Part shown: positions 1 to 9,099 of the stretch, piece by piece
Layout of the letters: every line of letters starts with the position of its first letter
How positions within the stretch are numbered: position 1 is the first letter of the stretch
Assembly: GCF_024518675.1 (NCBI RefSeq)
Contig: NZ_JANIGL010000006.1
Span: forward strand, 124,001 to 188,000
Direction: 5' to 3'
Length of the DNA stretch: 64,000 nt
DNA from: Pseudoalteromonas shioyasakiensis
GTDB lineage: Bacteria > Pseudomonadota > Gammaproteobacteria > Enterobacterales > Alteromonadaceae
The notes under the pieces: generated by a model
Databases searched by the model: none
Seen by the model: only the letters and a program-made list of their open reading frames with translations
Told to the model about the DNA's origin: nothing
Made by a program: the position numbers and the translations under genes

Positions 1-1023
1 TCACCTTATTTAAAACGCGCAGAAGTTGGGGCTTTTCAAAAAGTGAATCTGTGTAAGAACATTGTAGATTTAAATGGTTTAACCTATTTTATTCCAGCTT
101 CACTACGTCGTTACTTTAAAAACCGTTTTGGTATAGTAACCGAAGCCGATATTGATGTTGTGTTAGATGCGTCAGGCTTTAGTTATGGCGATCAATGGTC
201 GAATTTAATTTTGCGGCAGGTTGCCACGATAGTGAAACGATTTAAACATCACAAAAAGCACTACATATTCATGCCACAGTCTTTAGGCCCGTTTTCTTTA
301 GATAATAATAAAAAATATGCAAACAAAGCCTTTAGTAATGCAAGTTTAGTGTTTGCCCGTGAAGAGCTCTCTTATCAACATGTTACGGAGTTGGTTGCTG
401 ATCCAATACAGGTAAAGCAAGCGCCTGATTTTACAAACCTGCTAAAACCCGCCGAAAACGCTGAGTATGTAAAGTATCAAGATCATATTATTGTGATCCC
501 AAACTCTAAAATGTTAAGTGAAAAAAATAGTAACACTTGGTGGCGGGAAAACTACATAAGTACATTAGCTAGCTTAGCTAACAGTGCACTAAGGCTTGGC
601 GAAAAAGTCATTATTTTAAATCATAGTGGTAGAGAAGATGATTCTCTATGCCGAGAATTAAAAGCTTTGCTAGTGTCTCCGTGCGAAATAGTAGAGCCAG
701 ATAACGCAGTCGCTGTGAAGGCATTAATTGCTCGTGGGAAAATTGTTATTAGTTCGCGTTTTCATGGTTGTGTTAGCGCGCTTTCGCAAGGTATTCCATG
801 TATTGCAACAGGGTGGAGTCATAAATACCAAACATTGTTTAAAGAGTATTCGTCTGATGATTTGTTGTTACCAGAAAAAATAACTGAGCAGAGGCTAAAT
901 GCATTATTCACTGAATGCCTAGAAAAGCACAGTGATAGAAAAGAGAAATTGATAAAAGATGCTTTTAAATATCAGCAACAAAGTGAAAAAATGTGGCAAT
1001 TTGTATTATCTGTGCTTAGATAA
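1..1023 (+). CDS. Polysaccharide pyruvyl transferase family protein (5' partial)
   Basis: The reading frame is open from the first base, so the gene begins outside the window; the GTG at 43 is probably internal. The visible part is about 340 residues. The C-terminal half carries an SRFHG motif followed by a GIPCIATGWSHKY segment, typical of the polysaccharide pyruvyl transferase family (CsaB/WcaK-like). Members usually add pyruvate ketals to glycans, but some have other roles. It precedes a WecA-type gene on the same strand, so a role in decorating the glycan of this locus is inferred. No terminator is obvious after the stop. Confidence 0.8.
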   Translation, partial: SPYLKRAEVGAFQKVNLCKNIVDLNGLTYFIPASLRRYFKNRFGIVTEADIDVVLDASGFSYGDQWSNLILRQVATIVKRFKHHKKHYIFMPQSLGPFSLDNNKKYANKAFSNASLVFAREELSYQHVTELVADPIQVKQAPDFTNLLKPAENAEYVKYQDHIIVIPNSKMLSEKNSNTWWRENYISTLASLANSALRLGEKVIILNHSGREDDSLCRELKALLVSPCEIVEPDNAVAVKALIARGKIVISSRFHGCVSALSQGIPCIATGWSHKYQTLFKEYSSDDLLLPEKITEQRLNALFTECLEKHSDRKEKLIKDAFKYQQQSEKMWQFVLSVLR

Positions 1024-1404
1024 AGTATGTTTTAAGTTAGCTGTGCTCTGTCTTAAGTGTGCTTTTTAAGTCAGTTCTGATTCATTGTTGTTATGTAAAA
1101 TCACAATTTAGTTACGAAGTTTTACAGTTTCGCTAGGTGTTAGCTTGTATGGTTTAGGGGAATCTTGTAAAATCCCTGCCTTTGTTTTGCCATTTACATA
1201 ATAAAACAAGGTCGGTGCATCTCAATGCTATGCTAGGCAAAGAGGCGCAAACTTAATTATGCGCTCTGTTATGGGGCAGATTTTGTTTAGTAATCGTGTT
1301 TTCTTTAATCCAATAAAACTTATATATTTATTCGTATTAAATTATACTTAAGGCGATTATAAAGAGCCATTAGGATGAGCTATGTTAACTAAGGTTGGTT
1401 TTTA
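1024..1404 (+). other. Intergenic region upstream of the wecA-like gene
   Basis: There is no convincing gene here. An imperfect inverted repeat (CCTTTGTTTT near 1177 against AAAACAAGG near 1204) and a TATACT hexamer at 1343-1348 could belong to a leader and promoter of the following operon. I could not find a matching -35 box. A 7-codon mini-ORF with a plausible ribosome site lies at 1382-1405 and its stop overlaps the next gene's GTG. Confidence 0.4.
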
Positions 1405-2484
1405 GTGCTATTAACAACTATTGCATTGTTTATGTGCTCGTTTTTGAGCCTTTTTGTTTTTAGAAAATTTGCAATTTACATCAATCTTGTCGACCAACCT
1501 AATGCCCGTAAGCATCATCACGGTTCAGTTCCTTTAGTTGGCGGACTTGCTGTATTTGTAGTGGTGTTTTCTTACTTACTTATTTTTCCCGATACAATCA
1601 CATCTTCATTTTTATATCTTGGCTGCGCTAGTACGCTTTTATTCGTGGGCGTACTAGATGACCTGTACGATATAAGCTTTCGCTTTAGACTTGCATTACA
1701 AGTGTTGATCTCTGCATTGATGATGGGGGTTGGTGGGTTGATCCTTTCTCATATAGGCTATTTGTTTGGTGATTCGGCCACCGAGCTTTCTTATTTTGGC
1801 TACCTAGTTACTGTTATTGTTGTTGTTGGTGCAATAAATGCGTTCAACATGGTTGATGGTATTGACGGTCTGTTAGGGGCACTGGCGACTATCACGTTTA
1901 GTTCGATGGGGCTTTTATTTTATTTTAATGGCCAACAAGAGTTAGCAGCGTTTTGTGCAGTTATTGTATTTGCTACAGTGCCTTACATATTATTGAATTT
2001 AGGCATTCCGTTAGGGCAGCGTTTTAAAATATTTATGGGTGACGCAGGCAGCACTGTTATTGGCTTTACTGTTGTTTGGCTACTGCTTGAAGGCTCACAA
2101 ACACAACTTAACCCATCGTTTAGCCCAATTACTGCGTTATGGTTAGCTGGGGTACCAATTATTGATGCCGTATCGACCATTTCACGACGAGTCAAAAAAG
2201 GTCAGTCGCCTTTCAAGCCAGATAGAGAACATCTACATCATATTCTTCTTCGTTTAGGCTTATCGACAAGACAAGCGTTGGTGGTAATTTGTATTTTTGC
2301 ACTTTTATTTGCCGGCTTTGGAATATTAGTTGAAGTTGTGAATATTCCAGATTACATTTCACTAATAATATTTTTAATTGTTACTGCTGTATATTTTGTG
2401 TGTATGCAAAGAATATGGCGTATAAGTGTGCGTGTGCGACAGATTTTTGGAATTAATCGCAAGCGTAACAAGTCTTCTGACTAG
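1405..2484 (+). CDS. wecA: WecA-like undecaprenyl-phosphate sugar-1-phosphate transferase
   Basis: This integral membrane protein of 359 residues belongs to the MraY/WecA family. Such enzymes start glycan synthesis by moving a HexNAc-1-phosphate from a UDP-sugar to undecaprenyl phosphate on the inner face of the cytoplasmic membrane. Visible hallmarks are GVLDDLYD, NAFNMVDGIDGL, FMGDAGS and the His-rich PDREHLHH loop, with about ten or eleven hydrophobic segments. The GTG start is preceded by AAGGTT at 1391-1396, and its first base overlaps the stop of a 7-codon mini-ORF. The next gene starts 7 bases downstream, so it heads an operon. GlcNAc-1-P is the likely substrate but is not proven by sequence. 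Confidence 0.9.
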   Translation: MLLTTIALFMCSFLSLFVFRKFAIYINLVDQPNARKHHHGSVPLVGGLAVFVVVFSYLLIFPDTITSSFLYLGCASTLLFVGVLDDLYDISFRFRLALQVLISALMMGVGGLILSHIGYLFGDSATELSYFGYLVTVIVVVGAINAFNMVDGIDGLLGALATITFSSMGLLFYFNGQQELAAFCAVIVFATVPYILLNLGIPLGQRFKIFMGDAGSTVIGFTVVWLLLEGSQTQLNPSFSPITALWLAGVPIIDAVSTISRRVKKGQSPFKPDREHLHHILLRLGLSTRQALVVICIFALLFAGFGILVEVVNIPDYISLIIFLIVTAVYFVCMQRIWRISVRVRQIFGINRKRNKSSD

Positions 2485-2491
2485 GTTTATA

Positions 2492-3220
2492 ATGTCTAAC
2501 CCAAAAACTTCCCCTGTACTTATTGGTGGTGTTGCCGTAAATCCATACGAGAGCTTAGAGCAGCTATTAGCTGATGTCATTGACCCAAGTGGTAAAGTGG
2601 TACCAGGTATGGCAATCGCTATTAACCCAGAAAAAGTGCTGAAAGCACAAAGCGACCCGCAAACCCATGATATTTTAGCGCAAGCAACTATCCCTTTTGC
2701 TGATGGTATCGGGGTGGTAAAAGCATTACAACAAAAAACAGGTAAAAAGTGTGTACGTATTGCTGGCTGCGAGCTGTGGCTGGATATTTTACAGCATTCG
2801 ATTACACACCAATCAAAAGTTGTATTAATTGGTGCAAAACCAGAAGTCATTGCTCAGTGCAATGGTATTTTAACTGATAAAAAAGTAAATGTTGTTGCTT
2901 ATCAAGATGGTTACTTTAACGATGAAGCCGTTATATTTGATTTAATACAGCAAACGACCCCTGATATTGTCATTGTTGCTTTAGGTTCACCAAAACAAGA
3001 AAAGCTTATTGCAAAATTACGAGAAACTCATAGCGACGCTTTGTATATGGGTGTTGGCGGTAGTTTTGATGTGCTCGCAGGCAATGTTAAAAGAGCCCCA
3101 GAAATGTGGCAAAAGATGAACCTTGAATGGTTTTATCGACTTATAAAAGAACCAAAGAGGTTTTTTAGACAACTGAAACTACTTAAGTTCTTACAGCTGT
3201 ACTTGTTCAAGAGGTTGTAA
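2492..3220 (+). CDS. WecG/TagA/CpsF family glycosyltransferase
   Basis: The family (GT26) adds the second sugar, often ManNAc or ManNAcA, to a polyprenyl-diphosphate-GlcNAc acceptor at the membrane. The 242-residue protein shows the typical conserved core: NPEKV near residue 45, GVGGSFDVLAG, and the C-terminal NLEWFYRLIKEPKRFFRQ block. The ATG at 2492 is preferred over upstream in-frame starts because those lie inside the previous gene. UDP-ManNAcA genes (wecB, wecC) occur downstream in the window, which fits a WecG-like ManNAcA transferase. The stop shares one base with the next start (TAATG). Confidence 0.88.
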   Translation: MSNPKTSPVLIGGVAVNPYESLEQLLADVIDPSGKVVPGMAIAINPEKVLKAQSDPQTHDILAQATIPFADGIGVVKALQQKTGKKCVRIAGCELWLDILQHSITHQSKVVLIGAKPEVIAQCNGILTDKKVNVVAYQDGYFNDEAVIFDLIQQTTPDIVIVALGSPKQEKLIAKLRETHSDALYMGVGGSFDVLAGNVKRAPEMWQKMNLEWFYRLIKEPKRFFRQLKLLKFLQLYLFKRL

Positions 3221-4278
3221 TGAAAGTACTTGTACTGTCAAATATGTCACCAAAAATATCTGCACCCTTACAAGGACTTTTTGTTGATAATCAAGTTCAG
3301 CGTTTACAAGAAGTTGATAAGGAAATTGACTACTATAAAATGAAATGGAATTCAGATAGTCTCCTATGTAAGTTGTTTAAGTACCCTGTTTTTTTCTTAC
3401 AATTCTTTATCGATATTATATTTAGTCGTAAAGAATATGCATTGATACACGTACACTTTTATTACCCAACTATTATTTTGGCTGCGTGTTATAAAGTGTT
3501 CCGAAACTCAAGTGTTAAAATCACTGTGACATGCCATGGTAGTGATGTGTACCTCTATTCATCGCCTAACGTTATTTATCGTAAATTGTCTAATTGGGTT
3601 GATCATTGGGTTTTTACATCTGAGCAGCTCAGAGAGCGTTTTTTTAAGCATGTTGAACCCTCAAGTGTTTTGTGTGCTGGGTATGATGATCGTATTTTTA
3701 TGCCGCGACAAATACGTGAAGAAAAAAAGTATGATTTTATTCAAATAGGAACGCTTAATTATAATAAAGGGATTGATAGGTTTTTATATTTGGTTGATAA
3801 GTTTCCTAATAAACAATTTTTATTAATTGGTGAAGGGCCCTTAAAAAGTACCATTATTACAGCATCAGAACGTTATAGTAATTTAGTTTATATGGCGAAA
3901 CAGCCACCAGTTCATTTAGCTAACTATATTCATGAATCAAAATTTTTACTTTCTTTATCAAGAAATGAGTCTTTTGGATTAACTATCACTGAAGCTCATG
4001 CATGTGGTGTTCCTTGTATTGCCACTGTAACAGATGGCTCATTAGCCCAAATTAATGATGAACCTAGATTAGTTTCTCAAGTAGATATGACAGAACAAGC
4101 GGTTTTAAATAGTTTAGAGTCAGTCATACGCAACGTCAGTTCTAAAAATGATAGTGATTATGCACAGTTATCGAGCGTAGTGATTAATGAAACTGCAGAG
4201 TTCTCACTCACGTATATTGCTAAAAAAACGCTTGACCAATATGCTAATCAGCTAGGAATGAATTCTGATGCAGAATAA
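3220..4278 (+). CDS. GT4 family glycosyltransferase (GT-B fold)
   Basis: A 352-residue retaining glycosyltransferase of the GT-B fold. The N-terminal half begins MKVLVLSNMSPK and contains a TCHGSDVYLY segment. The C-terminal half has the nucleotide-sugar site: QIGTLNYNKGID, LLIGEGPL and the EX7E-type ESFGLTITEAHACGVPCIAT region. The donor and acceptor cannot be read from sequence. The start overlaps the preceding stop by one base and the last 11 bases overlap the next gene, so it is translated as part of a tight operon and probably adds one sugar of the repeat unit. Confidence 0.88.
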   Translation: MKVLVLSNMSPKISAPLQGLFVDNQVQRLQEVDKEIDYYKMKWNSDSLLCKLFKYPVFFLQFFIDIIFSRKEYALIHVHFYYPTIILAACYKVFRNSSVKITVTCHGSDVYLYSSPNVIYRKLSNWVDHWVFTSEQLRERFFKHVEPSSVLCAGYDDRIFMPRQIREEKKYDFIQIGTLNYNKGIDRFLYLVDKFPNKQFLLIGEGPLKSTIITASERYSNLVYMAKQPPVHLANYIHESKFLLSLSRNESFGLTITEAHACGVPCIATVTDGSLAQINDEPRLVSQVDMTEQAVLNSLESVIRNVSSKNDSDYAQLSSVVINETAEFSLTYIAKKTLDQYANQLGMNSDAE

Positions 4279-6328
4279 GACAATCGGCATTTATCTCCCG
4301 ACAAAAAATAGAGTTGAGTTGTTAAAAAAGGCTGTGGACTCGGTTTTAGCACAAACATATAGCAATTTTAAACTGTTAATTGTTGATGATGGCTCTACAG
4401 ATTCAACACCTGAATACCTAAAATCAATAACAGATCCTCGCGTTTCATTTATTAGGAATGAACAATCTGAACGAGCATGCAATGCAAGAAATAGAGCCAT
4501 AAAAGCGCTTGATACAGAACTTGTTACTGGCCTAGATGACGATGATGTATTTTTACCTGGGCGTTTGGAACGTCTAATAAGTGTTTACGATCCTCGTTTT
4601 GCGTTTGTATGTAGTGGTTACTTTTGGGACTACGGTGCTCATAAGAAATCTTTGTTTTCTAGTAATAAAGTGATTTCTATTTCTGCTGCGCTGGATCTTA
4701 ATCAATGTTCAAATCAAATACTTGTTGATCGTAATAGAGTGTTAGAAGTGGGTGGTTTTGATCCCGAACTACCTGCATTACAAGATCATGATTTATGGGT
4801 TAGGTTAATAGCAAAATATGGAGATGCTTATCGTTTAGGCGAAGAGCTTTATATTGTTAATGATGATCAAGAATTAGAGCGTATCTCATCGGTAAGAAAT
4901 AAACTTAATGCGATTGATTTGTTTGAAAAGAAACACTTTTCAATTATGAGTCAAAGAAATAAAGAAAACTTTGCATTTTATCGCAAAAAAATTAAAGGCG
5001 AAAAAGTTTCTTTTCTAGAACTCTTGAGTTCAAGCCAGCATGGTTTATTTTCTCTAAAAGTCAGGCATGCCTTGGCACAAAACTTAAACCAAATAGCAAA
5101 GTATCGATTAGATTACATGCACACAGGTAGCGTTGACCAACCTGTTGTAAACTGGTTTTTAAAGGTATTGATACCTTTAATTGCTACCGGAGGTCCAGGA
5201 GCTTCTAGGGTTATATTATTGTCGTCGTGTATTTTCTTTTTAGGCGCGAGTAACACGGCTTCTTTTGGTAGTGACTTTTTCATTTTAATGCTTTTGAATA
5301 CCATGTTTAGTCAAAGTTATGGCTTTTTTGTTCTTAAACAAGATTATAGAAACTCATTTTCTGCAATTAGTAGGCAGTCTTTAACTGGGTTGTTAGTCGC
5401 AATAGTGATTTTATGTTGCTTGTTTATATTGGGAATAATTTCTAATTTAATTTTTTTGCTTCCATTATTGATCATTTTGCACTTTTATTATTTATTTCGT
5501 TTTAAGCGAATTGCAAAACATGGCTTTTTTATTTTAGCGATAGCAGAGTGTTTTATTTCTCTAACTTGCCTTATTGCCCCTATTGTTTTGAGTCAGTTGC
5601 AGATTGAACAGCCTAATGCCCCATACATTGTTTATGTGGCTGCATCATTTTTAGGTTTATTGGTCGTGCTAACCTTTAATGAGAAGCAAATTAATGGTTC
5701 TAAAAATAATAAAGTGCCGGTACAAAAAGTCATCAATATTGCAATTTCTACCGTAGCAAGTGTTTTTGCTTTATTTTGTTTCCCATATACAGCTAAGTTG
5801 ATCTTAGAGCCAGAGGTTGCTTCATACGTGGCGCTTACTATTTCATGCTTTTCAATTGCAATGTTGATACCTCGTACTCAAGCTAATAAATCACTACCTA
5901 GGTTGGGTTTAGATAATTTGTCAGCAAATATTTTAATAAGTATTAACAAGAGTTATAGTAAACTAATTTGGGTGAGCTGCTTTGTAAGCTTGCTAGTAAC
6001 AGCCTGCTACTTAAATTTACTCACAGTTCCTTGGAACTTAGCATTCGCAATACCTGCAGCTATTATGGCTTTATTTTTATGCTCACAGTCTGGCTTTATC
6101 TATTTAACAACATTAAGTTTACGTGGCAAAGATGCCATTGTGGCTAGATTAAACTTGATGGTACTAATAGTTACTCTTGCTTCATTGAGTTTGCTAGTTT
6201 TTAATATTTTGAATATTAATATGGTTGGTTTATTGCTGCCTTTTATTTGTATTACATTTATAGGTAGGAATATCCAAGCTAAGAAAATGATAATTGACGA
6301 TAATAATATACACACCTTGGAAGAATAA
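4268..6328 (+). CDS. GT2 glycosyltransferase fused to a 12-TM flippase-like domain
   Basis: This 686-residue protein joins two parts that are normally separate. Residues about 1-230 are a GT-A family 2 glycosyltransferase: YLPTKNRVELL, the DDGSTDS nucleotide site, LDDDD as the metal-binding DxD, and LQDHDLWVRL near the acceptor site. Residues about 295-680 hold roughly twelve hydrophobic helices, a count and spacing like Wzx/MATE-type polysaccharide exporters, but I see no firm family signature. No separate flippase gene is visible in the locus, so this domain is the best candidate. It overlaps the preceding gene by 11 bases and the wzz-like gene by one. I see no internal start with a strong ribosome site, so a single fused product is likely. 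Confidence 0.7.
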   Translation: MQNKTIGIYLPTKNRVELLKKAVDSVLAQTYSNFKLLIVDDGSTDSTPEYLKSITDPRVSFIRNEQSERACNARNRAIKALDTELVTGLDDDDVFLPGRLERLISVYDPRFAFVCSGYFWDYGAHKKSLFSSNKVISISAALDLNQCSNQILVDRNRVLEVGGFDPELPALQDHDLWVRLIAKYGDAYRLGEELYIVNDDQELERISSVRNKLNAIDLFEKKHFSIMSQRNKENFAFYRKKIKGEKVSFLELLSSSQHGLFSLKVRHALAQNLNQIAKYRLDYMHTGSVDQPVVNWFLKVLIPLIATGGPGASRVILLSSCIFFLGASNTASFGSDFFILMLLNTMFSQSYGFFVLKQDYRNSFSAISRQSLTGLLVAIVILCCLFILGIISNLIFLLPLLIILHFYYLFRFKRIAKHGFFILAIAECFISLTCLIAPIVLSQLQIEQPNAPYIVYVAASFLGLLVVLTFNEKQINGSKNNKVPVQKVINIAISTVASVFALFCFPYTAKLILEPEVASYVALTISCFSIAMLIPRTQANKSLPRLGLDNLSANILISINKSYSKLIWVSCFVSLLVTACYLNLLTVPWNLAFAIPAAIMALFLCSQSGFIYLTTLSLRGKDAIVARLNLMVLIVTLASLSLLVFNILNINMVGLLLPFICITFIGRNIQAKKMIIDDNNIHTLEE

Positions 6329-7251
6329 TGACTGATGAGTTAAAAAATGATGATCACCTATTTAATATTGATTTATATGATATTTTTAAGTGGTTATGGA
6401 AAGATAAATATGTGATAACAGCCTTTACTCTTATTTTTGCAGCTGTATCTGTTATTTATGCTTTATCTATTGAAAATAAGTTTAGTTCGAAAGTGACTGT
6501 TATTTCTAATATAGAAGACTCAAAATCAATAGGTGGCTCCCTTGGTGGTCTTGGGGGGATCGCATCAATGGCCGGTTTATCCTTAGGTGGTAGTACTATG
6601 TCGCCAGAAGTATTGAAAGAGATTTTGATGAGTAACTCATTTCTAGGAAACTTTGTTGTTGAAAAAAATATAGCTCCTATAATTATGGCTGCTCAGTCGT
6701 ATGATCCGGCGTTAGAGAAATTTCACTTTGATGAAAAAATATACGATGAAAAAAATAGAATATGGGTAAGAAAGCATACTTACCCGCAAACACTTGAACC
6801 TAATACAACTGAGCTGGCTGTAAAGGTTAAAGAAAATTTATCAGCTAATTATGATAGGAAAACTAAGTTAATTTCAATATCATATAGTTCATACTCACCT
6901 TATTTTAGTAAAAGCATATTAACTGATTTAGTAAATCAGTTTAATTTATATATTAAAAATGAAGAGCGTACTAAAGCCTTAAAAACAATCGAATATTTAA
7001 AGAATGAACTTGGAGGAGTTGGTTTAGTTGAAGTTAGAGTAACTATGCAGACTCTATTAGAAGAGCAATATAAAAAACTAGCACTTGCCGAAACAAGAGA
7101 TGACTATGCTTTTAAAGTTATAGAAGAGCCACTTGTAGCGTATAAAAAAAGTGAACCTAAAAGAGCTGTTATTTGTATTCTTATCACGTTTATTGGATTG
7201 TTTTTATCCATTGTGGTTTGCTTAACGTATCGCATTTTAAAACGGAGTTAG
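6328..7251 (+). CDS. Wzz-type polysaccharide chain-length determinant
   Basis: This 307-residue inner-membrane protein has the two-TM Wzz topology: one helix near residues 32-52 after a short cytoplasmic segment (NIDLYDIFKWLWKDK), a long periplasmic region and a second helix near 280-300. A Gly/Ser/Met-rich stretch follows the first helix, as in many marine Wzz proteins. Such proteins set the length of Wzy-polymerised glycans. There is no cytoplasmic tyrosine-kinase domain. The start shares one base with the previous stop, and the next gene starts 2 bases after its stop. Confidence 0.87.
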   Translation: MTDELKNDDHLFNIDLYDIFKWLWKDKYVITAFTLIFAAVSVIYALSIENKFSSKVTVISNIEDSKSIGGSLGGLGGIASMAGLSLGGSTMSPEVLKEILMSNSFLGNFVVEKNIAPIIMAAQSYDPALEKFHFDEKIYDEKNRIWVRKHTYPQTLEPNTTELAVKVKENLSANYDRKTKLISISYSSYSPYFSKSILTDLVNQFNLYIKNEERTKALKTIEYLKNELGGVGLVEVRVTMQTLLEEQYKKLALAETRDDYAFKVIEEPLVAYKKSEPKRAVICILITFIGLFLSIVVCLTYRILKRS

Positions 7252-7253
7252 TT

Positions 7254-8546
7254 TTGAATAAAACTAACTTCTCAACGGTCTTGGTTGGTTTTTATACTAG
7301 GCTGTTATTATTATTAATAGTCTTATCTCTTTTTTTGCAAACGGCACTAAGTTCTGCTGGCTTACCTGTATATTTAGACGAGTTGCTAATGGTAAATGCA
7401 TTAGCCTGCCTTGCAGTGAAATCATGGACAGATAAAACAGCTAAAGCTTTTTTCAAAATATATATTTTGAGCTTTTTTTTGCTAATAGTATTAAGCATTA
7501 ACTCTATTGGCGTTAGAAGTTATTTTTCGATATTGTTTCAAATTTTTATCCACCTGAAGTTTATAGTCTTTTTCTCATTCCTATTTGTGTTTTTCCAAGG
7601 TGAAAGAGCAAAAAGTCTTGTGTTATTTTTTCTTGTAGTGTCACTTGTTTTTATGTTTTTGAATATATTTACAGGCTCTTTGTTTAATGCTTTCTTTGAT
7701 AAGCCACTACAATTAAGAGGAGGGTTTGCACGCCCTATTGGAATTCAAGGAGATACCGCCAGCTTAGGTACTACACTTGCAATTGCCGCGAGTTTTTACA
7801 TATGTCACAAAGAAAATATTCAAATTAAAGCTAAGCTACTTTTGATGTTCTTATTTACCGTATTAATTTTGTTATCAAGCGTAAGAACCGCACTCATCGT
7901 TCTCCCCTTAATCTTCTTGTGGTGGTTTAAGGATTCATTTAAAACATTTCTACTTGCGACGTTTTTTTTGGTCGTTGCAGCCTTCTCTTTTAAGTCATCA
8001 AATTATGTTGATGAGCTTGTAGAGATCACTGTACAAAATGTTGAGTGGACTGTTGAAAATCCCGTTGAGTCAGCCTATATCCGTGGCATAATGATTTTCT
8101 TTTCATTTGAAGTGGCAAATACACATTTTCCCTTAGGAGCAGGTGCTGCAATGTATGGGACCGTTATGTCAGATGACAGTCCAATTTACACTGAGATAGG
8201 CCTTCAAGATAGTCGGTTTTTTATAGAAAAGGATGGTATATATGACAGTAATTTTGCTAGCTTGCTAGGAGAGTTTGGTTATTTAGGGCTACTTATCTAC
8301 TTAATTTTATTCTACAAGGTAATTACACTTCCTGAGCGTCTAGGTGTAGCTAAATTGTCGAGTGAGTTTAAGTTTGTTTTTTTCTTGCTTATATTAGGCT
8401 ACTCGATTGCAACGCCAATATTTATGAACACATACCCTGCGTTTTGGCTAAGCTTAATCGCTGTGGCGGCATACTTACCTGTAAAGAAAACGATAAAAGA
8501 GCCCGTACAGCATAATAAGCTTATAGCTAGTGAGCACAACCAATAA
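7254..8546 (+). CDS. O-antigen polymerase/ligase-like membrane protein (Wzy candidate)
   Basis: A polytopic protein of about 430 residues with some ten to eleven hydrophobic helices and one larger hydrophilic loop (about residues 260-350) between late helices, as in Wzy polymerases and WaaL ligases. An RTALIVLPLIF segment resembles the conserved loop of the O-antigen ligase family. I chose the TTG at 7254 because a GGAG ribosome site lies at 7244-7247, just before it; an upstream in-frame start lies deep inside the wzz-like gene. Position directly after wzz favours the polymerase role, but a ligase cannot be excluded. Confidence 0.75.
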   Translation: MNKTNFSTVLVGFYTRLLLLLIVLSLFLQTALSSAGLPVYLDELLMVNALACLAVKSWTDKTAKAFFKIYILSFFLLIVLSINSIGVRSYFSILFQIFIHLKFIVFFSFLFVFFQGERAKSLVLFFLVVSLVFMFLNIFTGSLFNAFFDKPLQLRGGFARPIGIQGDTASLGTTLAIAASFYICHKENIQIKAKLLLMFLFTVLILLSSVRTALIVLPLIFLWWFKDSFKTFLLATFFLVVAAFSFKSSNYVDELVEITVQNVEWTVENPVESAYIRGIMIFFSFEVANTHFPLGAGAAMYGTVMSDDSPIYTEIGLQDSRFFIEKDGIYDSNFASLLGEFGYLGLLIYLILFYKVITLPERLGVAKLSSEFKFVFFLLILGYSIATPIFMNTYPAFWLSLIAVAAYLPVKKTIKEPVQHNKLIASEHNQ

Positions 8547-9099
8547 CATACTTGACTAAAGTCAGATATTTATATTGTGTTATTGATATAAATGCTCAAT
8601 AGATGTCTCTTAAGGTCTAGTGTTTCCTGTTACTATATTTAGACAAGTATACATAAGCATTTTTTATTGAAGCTGATAATTAATCTGCCTAGCAAGACGG
8701 GGAGTACGCCTTATTAGGCAGTCACCCTATATCATCACAATAAAGCGCTTTAAAATCGGCTTCATAATATTGCTTTTAGTTACTTACCTGAAACTAATAA
8801 ATATAGAGACAGTAATTATGAAAAGAAGTATAGCAAGGTAGTGCTCAACTTAATGCTGAGACTTGTTTTAAAACATCGAAGCTTGACCTTAATATTCTTA
8901 TTAACCTGAATATATTACCTTGGTAGCGATGATATGAGACGGTAACGTTTTATGAAGAAAAAATAACACCTGAACATAAAGGAATAGAAGGGCATATAGA
9001 GCATATAGCATACTTCTGATAACATCTCTTATACATTTTCTCTTAGCATTTTTATCAATAGTTAGGCTATAATGCGCAGCAATTTATCGGTTTGGAGTT
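8547..9099 (+). other. Long intergenic region upstream of wecC
   Basis: No credible gene is present; all reading frames are broken. One stem-loop is visible: CTGCCTA at 8685-8691 pairs with TAGGCAG at 8715-8721 around a G-rich loop. The end of the region (9092-9096, GGAG) is the ribosome site for wecC. The length suggests a separate promoter and leader for the sugar-nucleotide genes. I did not find a clear ops/JUMPStart element. Confidence 0.4.

Noticed and set aside
2374..2850. 158-codon open frame on the - strand
   Set aside because: Antisense to the end of the wecA-like gene and start of the GT26 gene, both well supported.
8900..8960. ops/JUMPStart-like GGTAGC before wecC
   Set aside because: Only a six-base match (GGTAGCGA near 8922) without the rest of the element.
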